A stretch of DNA of 53,679 nt, taken from positions 1 to 53,679 of the forward strand of contig NZ_JAGIPX010000054.1 of assembly GCF_017814945.1 (NCBI RefSeq). Reading direction: 5' to 3'. Source of the stretch: Paraburkholderia sp. LEh10. Its GTDB lineage: Bacteria; Pseudomonadota; Gammaproteobacteria; Burkholderiales; Burkholderiaceae. The position numbers and the translations under genes were made by a program. This document shows positions 18,206 to 26,369 of this stretch, one piece after another (the stretch's first letter is position 1; every line of letters starts with the position of its first letter). The notes below the pieces were generated by a model. That model saw only the letters and a program-made list of their open reading frames with translations. It did no database searches and had not been told where the DNA came from.

Positions 18206-18985
18206 ATGAACCTGAAGCTCTCTCTTGCCGCCGCCGTCCTTGCGCTGACTGCGGGCGCCGCCCATGCGCAATCGTCCGACACGCTGCGTTTCGGCATCGA
18301 AGCCGCCTACCCTCCGTTCGAAAGCAAGACGGCGTCGGGCCAACTGGAAGGCTTCGACGTGGACGTCGGCAATGCGGTCTGCGCGAAGATGAAAGTAAAG
18401 TGCGTGTGGGTCGAGAATGCGTTCGACGGCCTGATTCCCGCGCTGCAGGCGCGCAAGTTCGACGTGATCAATTCGGCGATGAACATCACGGCCAAGCGCA
18501 AGGAAAGCATTGCGTTCACGCCGCCCATCTATGTCGTGCCCATCGTGATGGTCGCCAAGCACGGCTCGGGTCTGCTGCCCGATGTGAAGAGCCTGCAAGG
18601 CAAGCGCGTCGGCGTGCTGCAGGGCTCGTCGCAGGAAGACTTCCTGAAAAAGCACTGGGCGAATGCGGGCGTGCAGGTCGTGTCGTATCAGGATCAGGAC
18701 CAGGTATATGCGGACCTCGTCGCGGGACGACTCGACGCCGCCGTGCAGGAAGCGCAGACGGCGCAGGACGGCTTTCTGAGCAAGCAGGCGGGCGCGGGCT
18801 ACGAGATCGTCGGCGAGCCGCTGAAAGATCCGTCGACGCTCGGCGAAGGCACGGGCTTCGGTCTGCGCAAAAGCGACAAGGCGTTGCAGGCGAAGGTCGA
18901 TGCCGCGCTCGCCGAACTGAAGAAAGACGGCACGCTGACGGCGCTCTCGCAGAAGTACTTCAAGCGCGACATCATCGCGAAGTGA
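18206..18985 (+). CDS. Amino-acid ABC transporter substrate-binding protein
   Basis: This 259-aa periplasmic protein of the HisJ/ArgT family has a signal peptide ending HAQ at about residue 22, then LRFGIEAAYPPFESKTASGQ, GFDVDVGNAVC and an SAMNIT-like segment. It should bind a polar or cationic amino acid. It is divergent from the cyclodeaminase-like gene and upstream of the FAD dehydrogenase. No permease or ATPase is in the cluster, so it must borrow them from elsewhere. The O2 palindrome lies upstream. Confidence 0.9.
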   Translation: MNLKLSLAAAVLALTAGAAHAQSSDTLRFGIEAAYPPFESKTASGQLEGFDVDVGNAVCAKMKVKCVWVENAFDGLIPALQARKFDVINSAMNITAKRKESIAFTPPIYVVPIVMVAKHGSGLLPDVKSLQGKRVGVLQGSSQEDFLKKHWANAGVQVVSYQDQDQVYADLVAGRLDAAVQEAQTAQDGFLSKQAGAGYEIVGEPLKDPSTLGEGTGFGLRKSDKALQAKVDAALAELKKDGTLTALSQKYFKRDIIAK

Positions 18986-19100
18986 TACGCTTCTCAGCCG
19001 CAGCCAGTGCTGCGGCTTCAGTGTGCGAGCGCGTGGCGACACGCGCTCGTTGCGCTTTCTGCTTCTTCACGCGCCACCTTCAAGGACAACCCTCATCGCT

Positions 19101-20345
19101 ATGGATTTCGACGTCATCGTGCTGGGAGCGGGAATCGTCGGCGTATCGTCGGCGCTGCATCTGCAGGATCGCGGACGGCGCGTCGCGCTCGTCGACCGCC
19201 GCGCGCCCGGCGAAGAGACGAGCTTCGGCAATGCAGGGCTGATCGAGCGTTCGTCGATCGTGCCGTATGGCTTTCCGCGCAAGCTCGGCACGCTGCTGCG
19301 CTACGCGCGCAACCAGTCGACCGATCTCTACTGGGACTACAAGGCGCTGCCCGCTTACGCAACGTGGCTGGCGCGCTTCTGGTGGGAATCGGCGCCGCAG
19401 CGCCTCGCCGCCGCCGCGCGCGACATGCTGCCGCTAATCGGCGCGTGCGTCGATGAACACGACAAGCTGATCGCCCGCGCGGGCATCGGCCAGCTGGTGC
19501 ATGACGGCGGCTGGATCGAAGCATTCCGGACGCGCGCAGCATTCGACAGCGAGGCGAGAGCATCGGAAGACGCGATCCGCGAGCACGGCCTGCATGTGAG
19601 CGTGCTTGACGCCGCCGCGCTGCGCGCGCAGGAGCCGGGCGTAGGCGAAGGCATCTGCGGCGCGCTGCACTGGAAAGACCCGAAGAGCGTGCTGAACCCG
19701 GGCGCGCTGGTCAAAGGTTACGCGCACCTGTTTGAAGCGCAGGGCGGCACGTTCCTGAACGGCGACGCGACGACCTTGCGCGCATCAGGCGATGCGTGGA
19801 CGGTCGACACGCAACAAGGCGCGATCAGTGCGACGGAAGTCGTGCTCGCGCTCGGCCCCTGGTCCGACACCGTGTTCGAGCCGCTTGGCTATCGCATTCC
19901 GCTGCGCGCGAAGCGCGGCTATCACATGCACTATCGTCCCGCGCGGCAGATGTTGTCGGTGCCCATCGTCGATACGGAACGCGGCTATGTGGTCGCGCCG
20001 ATGGAAGGCAACCGCCTGCGCCTGACGACGGGCGTAGAAATCGCGCAGCGCGGCGCGCCGCCGACAGGCATCCAGCTCGAACGCGTCGAGCCGCTCGCGC
20101 GCGCGGCGTTCGGACTCGGCGAGCGCGTCGACCCGAAGCCGTGGCTCGGCATGCGTCCTTGCACGCCCGACATGCGCCCCGTGATCGGCCCGGCGCCACG
20201 TCATCGCGGGCTGTGGTTCGCGTTCGGGCATAACCATCATGGGCTGACGCTTGGGCCGGTCACGGGGCGGCTGCTCGCGGAGATGATGACGGGGGAGAAG
20301 GCCTTTACCGATCCGAGACCTTATCGGGTGGAGCGGTTTGCCTGA
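19101..20345 (+). CDS. FAD-dependent D-amino-acid dehydrogenase (DAO family), DauA-like
   Basis: This 414-aa flavoenzyme has the dinucleotide-binding motif VIVLGAGIVGVSSALHL at residues 4-20, FGNAGLIERS, and a C-terminal GLWFAFGHNHHGLTLGP that closes the FAD site. It should oxidise a D-amino acid to the 2-keto acid in the cytoplasm or at the inner membrane. Start ATG at 19101 has only a distant AAGGA. Together with the cyclodeaminase-like reductase it could convert a D- to an L-amino acid, as DauA and DauB do for arginine. The stop codon is in the first unit of a 13-bp tandem array. Confidence 0.88.
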   Translation: MDFDVIVLGAGIVGVSSALHLQDRGRRVALVDRRAPGEETSFGNAGLIERSSIVPYGFPRKLGTLLRYARNQSTDLYWDYKALPAYATWLARFWWESAPQRLAAAARDMLPLIGACVDEHDKLIARAGIGQLVHDGGWIEAFRTRAAFDSEARASEDAIREHGLHVSVLDAAALRAQEPGVGEGICGALHWKDPKSVLNPGALVKGYAHLFEAQGGTFLNGDATTLRASGDAWTVDTQQGAISATEVVLALGPWSDTVFEPLGYRIPLRAKRGYHMHYRPARQMLSVPIVDTERGYVVAPMEGNRLRLTTGVEIAQRGAPPTGIQLERVEPLARAAFGLGERVDPKPWLGMRPCTPDMRPVIGPAPRHRGLWFAFGHNHHGLTLGPVTGRLLAEMMTGEKAFTDPRPYRVERFA

Positions 20346-20411
20346 GCGGTTTGCCTGAGCGGTTCGCCTGAGCGGTTCGCCTGAGCTGTTTGCCTGAGCG
20401 GTTCGCATGAG
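20331..20411 (+). repeat. 13-bp tandem repeat starting at a stop codon
   Basis: There are six units with consensus GAGCGGTTTGCCT, differing mainly at T/C in the middle. The first contains the last codons and TGA stop of the dehydrogenase gene, so each unit carries a TGA. Because the unit is 13 bases the stops rotate through the frames. It runs directly into the chemoreceptor remnant. Confidence 0.9.
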
Positions 20412-20431
20412 CGCTGCGCGGAAAAGCCCGT

Positions 20432-20566
20432 TCAACGCGACCAGCCCTCCACCGCCACCTTGAACGCAGCCGTCAGCTCGCTCAAGCGCTTTGCCTCATC
20501 GGCGAGCGCGGCCGCCGTCGCTGCATTCTCTTCGACGGGCGCGGCGCTCTGCTGCGTCACTTCATG
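20432..20566 (-). pseudogene. Remnant: C-terminus of a methyl-accepting chemotaxis protein
   Basis: The minus strand encodes about 43 residues beginning EVTQQSAAPVEENAATAAAL and ending KVAVEGWSR with a TGA stop. This is the usual end of a chemoreceptor signalling domain, including its Ala-rich helix. The fragment starts within a few bases of the stop of the AEC transporter gene on the same strand. All of the sensory, membrane and most signalling parts are missing. It looks like the scar of a deletion that joined two genes. Confidence 0.8.
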
Positions 20567-20569
20567 CCG

Positions 20570-21520
20570 TCAGCCGGGCGCGTGCATGTGGAACAGCAGC
20601 AGCGACAACGACACGAGCGAGCCGAGCGTCGACAGCAAAATGGTTTGAGACGTAATGCGGGCCTCGCGCCCGTAGAACTCGGCGAGCATGTACGGCCCCG
20701 TGCCCGCCGGCAGCGCGGCGAGCAGCACGGCCATATCGACGGCGAGCGCGGGCAGCGCAAAGACGCGCGCGGCGATCCACCACGCGAGCGCGGGCTGCGC
20801 GATCAGCTTGATCGCCGTCAGCACGAACGCGGTGAGCGGCCGTTGCGCTTCCTCGGCCGCCGGACGCTTTTCCGCCAGAAAGAGCCCGAGGCTCACGAGC
20901 GCGCACGGACTGGCCGCGCCGCTCAACAGCTTCAGAAAGGTCTCGGCGCTCTGCGGCAGCGTCGCGCCGGCGCTCGCGACCAGCACGCCCGCAATCGGCG
21001 ATGCGATCAGCGGGTTCTTCATCAGCCGCCACAGCACTTTCGCGCCGAGCTTGTGCGGCGTGCGCTCCGTCTGCAAGCCGATTTCGATGAGCACGATCGC
21101 GAGCGCGAACAGCACGCACGCGACGATGATCGTCGCAATCGTCGTCGGCGTCAGGCTAGCCTTGCCGAATGCGAGCAGCCCGAGCGGAAAGCCGACATAG
21201 CCGGTGTTCGGATACGAGGCCGCGATCGCATCGACGCTCGCGTCCGCGAGATGCCGCCCGCTCGCGACGCGCACGACCAGCACCACGCCGAACACAGCCG
21301 CGCAGGCCAGCGAGAACGTCGCGATAAAGGCGGGCTGGTCGAGTTCGCGCCATGTCGAATGGGCCATCGTGTCGAACAGCAGCGCGGGCAGCGCAAGCCA
21401 TACGACGAAGCGGTTGAGTTCCGATGCGGCCGCGGGGCCCAGGAGATCGCGGCGCCGGCAAAAGAAACCCGCGAACACCAGCGCGAAGACAGGGAGCAGG
21501 ATTTCGAGGGTGGACAGCAT
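20570..21520 (-). CDS. AEC-family (auxin efflux carrier type) transporter
   Basis: This 316-aa inner-membrane protein has about ten hydrophobic segments. AEC features include the MLSTLEILLPVFALVFAGF start, NRFVVWLALPALLF, and YPNTGYVGFPLGLLAFG. Relatives carry malate, malonate or other anions. The start at 21520 is the first ATG before a hydrophobic segment; the frame is open further, but that part overlaps the cbtA end. It lies 28 bases downstream of cbtA and may share its transcript, though the functions look unrelated. The 3' end abuts the chemoreceptor remnant. Confidence 0.87.
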   Translation of the reverse strand: MLSTLEILLPVFALVFAGFFCRRRDLLGPAAASELNRFVVWLALPALLFDTMAHSTWRELDQPAFIATFSLACAAVFGVVLVVRVASGRHLADASVDAIAASYPNTGYVGFPLGLLAFGKASLTPTTIATIIVACVLFALAIVLIEIGLQTERTPHKLGAKVLWRLMKNPLIASPIAGVLVASAGATLPQSAETFLKLLSGAASPCALVSLGLFLAEKRPAAEEAQRPLTAFVLTAIKLIAQPALAWWIAARVFALPALAVDMAVLLAALPAGTGPYMLAEFYGREARITSQTILLSTLGSLVSLSLLLFHMHAPG

Positions 21521-21548
21521 GAAGCGTGGAGACCGGCGCGCAGAAGCG

Positions 21549-22307
21549 CTACAAATAAGCCTTCCCGCCCACCGCGCCACGAGCCGCCCGCTCGCCACGC
21601 TCGACCATCGCCCCAAACAGCAGCCCGATCACGGCCCACATAACCGCCTGCATCCCAAGCGCCGTCATCCTGAACTTCCACAGCACGACGGCCGGAAACT
21701 CAGCGGGCACCTCATTGACGACAGGCAACGCGACCTCGACCGCCGCGACGATCGCAACGAACACCACGCCGCCGACGATCGACGCGTTCCACTGCCCGAG
21801 CCGCGCCACCAGATGCTTGCGGACCTTCATCGAAAACACCATCACGACAAGCGATGTCGCGATCATCAGAAAGAACAGGCCCGTGCGCGTGCCGATCGTC
21901 TCCGGGTCGCCGACGGATGGCGGATTCGCCGGATACTTGATGGTCGGCACCAGCACGACTGCGACGAACGCGCCGAGCGCGAGCCACGCCGACAATGCGC
22001 GCGCGCCGAGCTTGCCGGCTCGCCCGTACAGATAGGCGAACGTCAGCGCGAACAGCCCGCCGAAGGCCATCCCATACGCGACGACGCCCGTCAGGAGGCC
22101 GAGGCCCGCCTGCGTGCCGCGGCTGACAATTTCGTCTTCATGCCCGTCGGCATTCGCGCCGCCGTGATCGTGCGCCGCATGCATCTTTTCTTCGAACGAG
22201 ATCGCCGTTTCGACCAGCGGCTCGCCCGCGACGCGCGCGAACGCGAACGTGAGCAGACCCGCGACGATGCCTGCGAGCATCCCTCGCATCAACAGCTTCC
22301 CAACCAT
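21549..22307 (-). CDS. cbtA: CbtA-family cobalt transporter subunit
   Basis: This 252-aa membrane protein has five to six hydrophobic segments, MRGMLAGIVAGLLTFAFARVAGEP at the N-terminus, and a His/Asp-rich loop (HAAHDHGGANADGHEDE) that fits metal binding. It is paired with a CbtB-like small protein 21 bases upstream and both are behind a cobalamin riboswitch. Cobalt uptake for B12 synthesis is therefore the expected role. Confidence 0.92.
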   Translation of the reverse strand: MVGKLLMRGMLAGIVAGLLTFAFARVAGEPLVETAISFEEKMHAAHDHGGANADGHEDEIVSRGTQAGLGLLTGVVAYGMAFGGLFALTFAYLYGRAGKLGARALSAWLALGAFVAVVLVPTIKYPANPPSVGDPETIGTRTGLFFLMIATSLVVMVFSMKVRKHLVARLGQWNASIVGGVVFVAIVAAVEVALPVVNEVPAEFPAVVLWKFRMTALGMQAVMWAVIGLLFGAMVERGERAARGAVGGKAYL

Positions 22308-22328
22308 GGTGATGACTCCGCTACGGAA

Positions 22329-22547
22329 TTAGTGGCAAGGAAAACCGAGCAGATGGCGGCCGTCGTGCACGAACTCATGCACGTACATGCCTGGAACGAG
22401 TGAGGTTGCGCCCTGTTCGGCGCCGATGAAGTACAGCGCGAGCAGGAACAGCAAACCGCCGAAGATCGCCCACGGCAGTAGCTCGCGCAGCGGAATCGGG
22501 GTGGGTTGAGTTGATTGACCGGCGTGGTCGAGGACTGCGTCGTTCAT
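22329..22547 (-). CDS. cbtB: CbtB-family cobalt transporter subunit
   Basis: This 72-aa protein has one membrane segment (LLPWAIFGGLLFLLALYFIG) and the CbtB C-terminal metal-binding region VHEFVHDGRHLLGFPCH. The start at 22547 is set by AGGAG nine bases upstream; the ATG three codons earlier sits on the ribosome site itself. First gene of the cbtBA transcript. Confidence 0.92.
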   Translation of the reverse strand: MNDAVLDHAGQSTQPTPIPLRELLPWAIFGGLLFLLALYFIGAEQGATSLVPGMYVHEFVHDGRHLLGFPCH

Positions 22548-22599
22548 GACGGGCATCTCCTGGGGTTGCGCGCCCCGATAGTCGATTGAGGATGAAGTC

Positions 22600-22705
22600 G
22601 AAGCTTGGGTCTGGCTTCCGGCTTGCATGTTGCCTGTACTGCCGATTACAGTGGCGCGACCGCGCCGGTCTTGCACCGGCTTCCGCGCTTCGAGTGGCGT
22701 CTATT
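22600..22705 (-). promoter_or_regulatory. Cobalamin (B12) riboswitch before cbtBA
   Basis: The minus strand shows the conserved cobalamin-riboswitch core. A stem GCCGGTGCAAGACCGGC is followed by GCGGTCGCGCCACTGTAA and then AGCCGGAAGCCAGACC. It lies about 55 bases upstream of cbtB on the same strand. B12 binding should switch off cobalt uptake genes. Boundaries are approximate. Confidence 0.92.
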
Positions 22706-22766
22706 CTACGCGCGAAACGCGCGAACGCTTTTCACTTTCTTTCTTCCCTTCGACGATGGGCTTTTC

Positions 22767-23348
22767 ATGCGCACACGCCTGCTGTTGATCAGCCATCCCG
22801 CGACGGCAGCGCAACGCAAAGGCGCGTTTCCCGACGATGATCCCCTCGACGCGCGGGCCATTGAAGAGGCCAGCGCCTTTCGCGCATCGAACGAACGGTT
22901 GACGAATGCCGGGCTGGCGCTGAGCAGTCCGGCTGCCTGCGCGCTGGAGACTGCGAGCGCGCTTGGACTCGACGCCGCCGTTGCGCCTGAACTGGCGGAA
23001 GCGGACTACGGGCGCTGGCGCGGGCAGCGTCTGATCGACATCGCAAGCGCGGAGCCCGACGCGCTCGCGGCGTGGACGCGCGATCCGTCGGCCGCGCCGC
23101 ATGGCGGCGAATCGTTCGACGCGCTGAAGCTGCGAGTGAGCAACTGGCTCGATGCACTCGATTGCGACGGCACCGTCGTGGCCGTCACGCATGCGCCTGT
23201 GATCCGCGCGGCGCTCGCGCACGTGCTGCGCATTCCGTCCGATGCGTATGCGCGCATCGAGATTGCGCCGCTATCCGTCGTCGAATTGCAGCGCAACGAG
23301 CGCGGCTGGTCGTGGTGGCCCGCGCATCGCCCGACGCCGCACGCATGA
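22767..23348 (+). CDS. Histidine phosphatase family protein (CobC/alpha-ribazole phosphatase-like)
   Basis: This 193-aa phosphoglycerate-mutase-fold protein has LLISHPATAAQRKGAFP in place of the usual RHGET, but the key histidine is present. The second catalytic histidine is in VVAVTHAPVIRAAL, and the acidic EADYGRWRG segment is intact. It is divergent from cbtBA and its riboswitch. Alpha-ribazole phosphatase is possible, yet the altered first motif leaves the substrate open. Start ATG at 22767 has only a weak ribosome site. Confidence 0.8.
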   Translation: MRTRLLLISHPATAAQRKGAFPDDDPLDARAIEEASAFRASNERLTNAGLALSSPAACALETASALGLDAAVAPELAEADYGRWRGQRLIDIASAEPDALAAWTRDPSAAPHGGESFDALKLRVSNWLDALDCDGTVVAVTHAPVIRAALAHVLRIPSDAYARIEIAPLSVVELQRNERGWSWWPAHRPTPHA

Positions 23349-23355
23349 CGCACGC

Positions 23356-23757
23356 TCACAAGGCTGGACATGACAGGACCTGCTGCGGATTGAGCGTCGT
23401 GCCGGGCATGCCGTCGGCGGCAGGCGTGCCTTGCGCGGGCGTCGCGATCAGGCGCACGGCATCCGTGCCCGCGTTCGCCAGCACGTAGCGTTCGGGGCGA
23501 CCTTGCGGCTGCCAGTACGCACGGTAGATGCCGCCATCCGTCATCACATGCAGCGTCCCGCGCACGGCCTTGCCGCCCGCGATGAAATCGACGGGCTCGC
23601 CGTCGCGCAGCGCGAAGCCGCTCGCCGTGCTCGCGCCCGATGCGCCCGCCGCGCCGCGCACGCCCGACAGCACGCCACACGATACATCACCCGTCGCGGC
23701 GACCGACAGCTGCGCGACCGTCCACAGCGCCAGCGGCGCAATCTTCCCGAGTGTCAT
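23356..23757 (-). CDS. Hypothetical secreted protein
   Basis: This 133-aa protein has a signal peptide (MTLGKIAPLALWTVAQLSVAA) and then a small domain with FIAGGKAVRGTLHVMTDGGIYRAYWQPQG. Two cysteines (about residues 27 and 130) could form a disulphide. The start at 23757 follows GAGG. I do not recognise a family. It converges with the phosphatase gene. Confidence 0.7.
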   Translation of the reverse strand: MTLGKIAPLALWTVAQLSVAATGDVSCGVLSGVRGAAGASGASTASGFALRDGEPVDFIAGGKAVRGTLHVMTDGGIYRAYWQPQGRPERYVLANAGTDAVRLIATPAQGTPAADGMPGTTLNPQQVLSCPAL

Positions 23758-23939
23758 GAAGTGCCTCGTGTCGTCTGGAATGACGGGCATCGTGTGCGGC
23801 GCAACGCGCATGCCCACCGCAAACGCGAAATGGGGTGCGGCTCGCCGGCAGCGTGAATTTTGACCGCGTGGCAGCGCGCTTTTTGACGTGCGATAACGGA
23901 CAGGTCTTTCACCAGCGTTCACCGACAAGAGGCAAACCG

Positions 23940-24158
23940 ATGGCCACGCTCGAAGCGTTTCGCACCGTGCTCGACGACGCACGCACGCCCGAGATCATTC
24001 GCAATCACATCATCGATTCGCTGCAATACGCGCTGCGCAATCACGGCCAGATTTTCACGTCGAAAGAAGTGGAGTGGCTCGCCAGGTGGGACGACGCGCG
24101 CATTCCTGTCGCTGCCACGCGCGAGTTGCAAAAACGCATGACGCGAGGCGCGGACTGA
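23940..24158 (+). CDS. Hypothetical small protein
   Basis: This 72-aa soluble helical protein begins MATLEAFRTVLDDARTPEII. The start at 23940 follows AAGAGG. Composition is charged and alpha-helical with no membrane segment or metal motif. No family recognised. Confidence 0.7.
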   Translation: MATLEAFRTVLDDARTPEIIRNHIIDSLQYALRNHGQIFTSKEVEWLARWDDARIPVAATRELQKRMTRGAD

Positions 24159-24688
24159 GCGTGCGCCCGCCAAAGCGTCCTGCTCCGAGCTTCTCTGCAA
24201 AGGAAAGTTTCTGCTACACAAGGCCCTGTTTTTAGGGCATAATATGTGCAATGCAGCGTTTTGCTTGTGGCACCTTATTACAGCCTTCATGCAGCGTTAG
24301 CAGCTTCACCGGCAATATCCAGCATCGTCTTAACCGCAGCGCCTCAACCTCTTCGTCGCGTTGAATTAATCGCGCTGCATCCCAGCCGTTCCGCCGCATC
24401 GCTGCGATCTGCGGTCAGCCAGCGGCAATCTCCGTCACTCAGGCCATGCGCTGTGCGCGTACGCCAAACCGGGTGGCTTTTGCCAATGCGCTCGGTGCCT
24501 GTGCGGCGTCGGCGTATTTTTCTTTCGGTTCCGCGTCTATCGCGGCTGCGTTCGAGCCAGCGCATCGGGCTCACGCCAACTTTTCCATTGCGGCGCGCCC
24601 CTCGGTGCTGCGCCGCTGGCCGCCGTGGTTGCCGCGCATCGATCATCCATCTGCGCGCGCCGGCAGCCTGCATTACGGGAGCATGCAT
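24159..24688. other. Intergenic region without a recognised gene
   Basis: These 530 bases carry open frames on both strands, but with Arg/Ser/Pro-rich translations and no ribosome sites. At 24223-24238 a small hairpin GCCCT-GTTTTT-AGGGC is followed by an AT-rich ATAATATG, which could be a -10 element for the gene at 24689 or the end of the one at 23940. Nothing else was recognised. Confidence 0.5.
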
Positions 24689-24973
24689 ATGACTCAAGGC
24701 GTCAAGACCTATAAAGGCTACGAAATTCATCCGCTGATCTATCCGCGCCGTACGGCGAACGGCGTCACGCACCGCAATTCGATCGACAGCGGCTATGACG
24801 CGTCGGTGCGCATCTGCCGTGTCGGCACGAATCCCACCGCCGATGGCCGCGTGTTCCGCCTCGCCCATTTCCGCCCGTTCGAAGGCGCGGGCAAGGCGCG
24901 CATCGCGTGCATCGAACATGCGGCACGCGTGATCGACGGCCATATCGACGGACAGACGGTCGCCGATCTCTGA
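24689..24973 (+). CDS. Hypothetical small protein before infA
   Basis: This 94-aa soluble protein starts MTQGVKTYKGYEIHPLIYPR. The start at 24689 follows GGGAG at seven bases; an upstream ATG at 24683 overlaps that site. The reading frame is open much further upstream, but that part is Arg/Ala-rich and unconvincing. No named family recognised; it lies 126 bases before an IF-1 gene. Confidence 0.72.
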   Translation: MTQGVKTYKGYEIHPLIYPRRTANGVTHRNSIDSGYDASVRICRVGTNPTADGRVFRLAHFRPFEGAGKARIACIEHAARVIDGHIDGQTVADL

Positions 24974-25099
24974 ACAGGTGCGCCGCCCGCGGCGCGCCTG
25001 CATCGCTTCACGCATCGCCGCGGCAGCGTTCGCACTGCCGCGTAAGACCCGCTGCGCGCCGTGCGCGCGGCGCCCTTCCCTCATCGACCAGGAGTTTGC

Positions 25100-25363
25100 A
25101 TGGCGAAAGAAGAACTCATTGAACTGGATGGCATTGTCGACGAAGTACTGCCCGACAGCCGCTACCGCGTAACGCTGGACAACGGCGTCGTGGTGGGCGC
25201 ATATGCATCGGGCCGCATGCGCAAGAATCACATCCGTATCCTCGCGGGCGATCGCGTGACGCTCGAACTGTCGGTCTACGACCTCACCAAAGGACGCATC
25301 AACTTCCGTCACAAGGACGAACGCAGCAGCGCCCCGCGCAGCGCGCCGATGCGCCGCCGCTGA
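25100..25363 (+). CDS. infA: Translation initiation factor IF-1, 87-aa form
   Basis: This S1/OB-fold protein reads MAKEELIELDGIVDEVLPDS, YRVTLDNGVVVGAYASGRMRKN, and IRILAGDRVTLELSVYDLTKGRI, all standard IF-1 features. It is longer than the common 72-aa IF-1 by a basic C-terminal tail (HKDERSSAPRSAPMRRR). Burkholderiaceae often have such a second copy away from the ribosomal-protein operon, and no ribosomal genes are here. AGGAG lies seven bases before the start. Confidence 0.93.
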   Translation: MAKEELIELDGIVDEVLPDSRYRVTLDNGVVVGAYASGRMRKNHIRILAGDRVTLELSVYDLTKGRINFRHKDERSSAPRSAPMRRR

Positions 25364-25470
25364 CGCTCGATAGGCTCAGCGTCGTCGTCGCGCCGGCAGC
25401 AGCCGACAGCGCGCGACGGGCGCAGCCCATCTGCACACTAAACGCGGCATGTGCAACGCATGTCGCTGGC

Positions 25471-26178
25471 TCACACGCGAAACACAGAGCCCAGATCGTC
25501 GCTGTTGACGCTCGCCCGCATGCGCGTCACGACCCGCTCTTCCAGTTCCGCGAGATGCACCCGCATCGCATCGAGGGCGGCGCGCAGATCGCCGCCGTCG
25601 AGGGCTTCGATGAGTTGCGCGTGTTCGTCGGCGGAACATGTCGTGCCTTTCGACGGATCATAGAGCGCCTTGTACAACTCCGTCTTCGCGACCAGTTGCG
25701 CGACGAAGCCCTGCAAATCCGCGCCGCCCGCGATCTGCGTGAGCAGCACATGGAATTGCCCGGCGAGCCGCACCTGCTCATCCACCCGCGCTGCCTTCAG
25801 CGCCTTCTTCTCGCTCGCGACATGCGCCTTGAGCGAACGCCTGTCCTGCGCGGACAGCGCGCCGCATAGCGCGGTGACGATCCCTGCCTCGACGATCTGG
25901 CGCGCGCGATAAACCTGCCGCACGTCTTCTTCGGACGGCGACGGCACGAACGCGCCGCGATTCGCTTCCAGCACCAGCTTGCCTTCGAACCCGAGCCGCG
26001 CGAGCACCTTGCGCAACGCGCCGCGCGTACAGCCGAACGCGGCCGCGAGGTCGCGCTCGACGAGCTGTGCGCCCGGGCGCAGGCGGCCTTCGAGCAGCGC
26101 CGCGGTGATCGACGCGTAGATGCGCTCCTCGACGTTGTCGTCGGCGGCGGGTGGCGGTGTGTTCGGGCGTGAGGCCAT
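25471..26178 (-). CDS. GntR-family (FCD) transcriptional regulator
   Basis: This 235-aa regulator has a winged-helix N-terminal domain (residues about 18-85, with RLRPGAQLVERDLAAAFGCTRGALRKVLARLG) and a helical FCD ligand domain (QVYRARQIVEAGIV, with histidines in HVLLTQI and DEHAQLIEAL). The start is ATG at 26178. It is divergent from an MFS exporter, with two TGGTNNACCA-type sites between them. It probably represses that gene and itself. Ligand unknown. Confidence 0.9.
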   Translation of the reverse strand: MASRPNTPPPAADDNVEERIYASITAALLEGRLRPGAQLVERDLAAAFGCTRGALRKVLARLGFEGKLVLEANRGAFVPSPSEEDVRQVYRARQIVEAGIVTALCGALSAQDRRSLKAHVASEKKALKAARVDEQVRLAGQFHVLLTQIAGGADLQGFVAQLVAKTELYKALYDPSKGTTCSADEHAQLIEALDGGDLRAALDAMRVHLAELEERVVTRMRASVNSDDLGSVFRV

Positions 26179-26292
26179 ATCGTGCTGAATGGAAGTAGTG
26201 CGGCGGCAAGCGGCCGTATTGTAGCCATCGACGGCCTTCCCTGCACGATGCATCGATGCCCCGGCGCAAATACCCGCGATCGCGTTTTGTCG

Positions 26293-26310
26293 AAAATGGT
26301 TAACCATTTT
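26293..26310. promoter_or_regulatory. GntR/FCD operator, perfect palindrome
   Basis: AAAATGGTTAACCATTTT is a perfect 18-bp palindrome with the TGGT-N2-ACCA core used by many FCD-type GntR regulators. It lies between the divergent regulator and the MFS gene. Confidence 0.8.
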
Positions 26311-26318
26311 AATGTATT

Positions 26319-26330
26319 ATGGTCAACCAT
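26319..26330. promoter_or_regulatory. Second GntR/FCD operator half-palindrome
   Basis: ATGGTCAACCAT has the same TGGT-N2-ACCA core nine bases after the first palindrome. An ATG inside it opens the MFS reading frame but would lack a ribosome site. Confidence 0.7.
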
Positions 26331-26369
26331 CAGTTCGACTCGCTTTCGACTCTTCGGCAGGGCCAACCC

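Noticed and set aside
24246..24692. Open frames between 24246 and 24692
   Set aside because: Arg/Ser/Pro-rich, no ribosome site, overlap each other in different frames.
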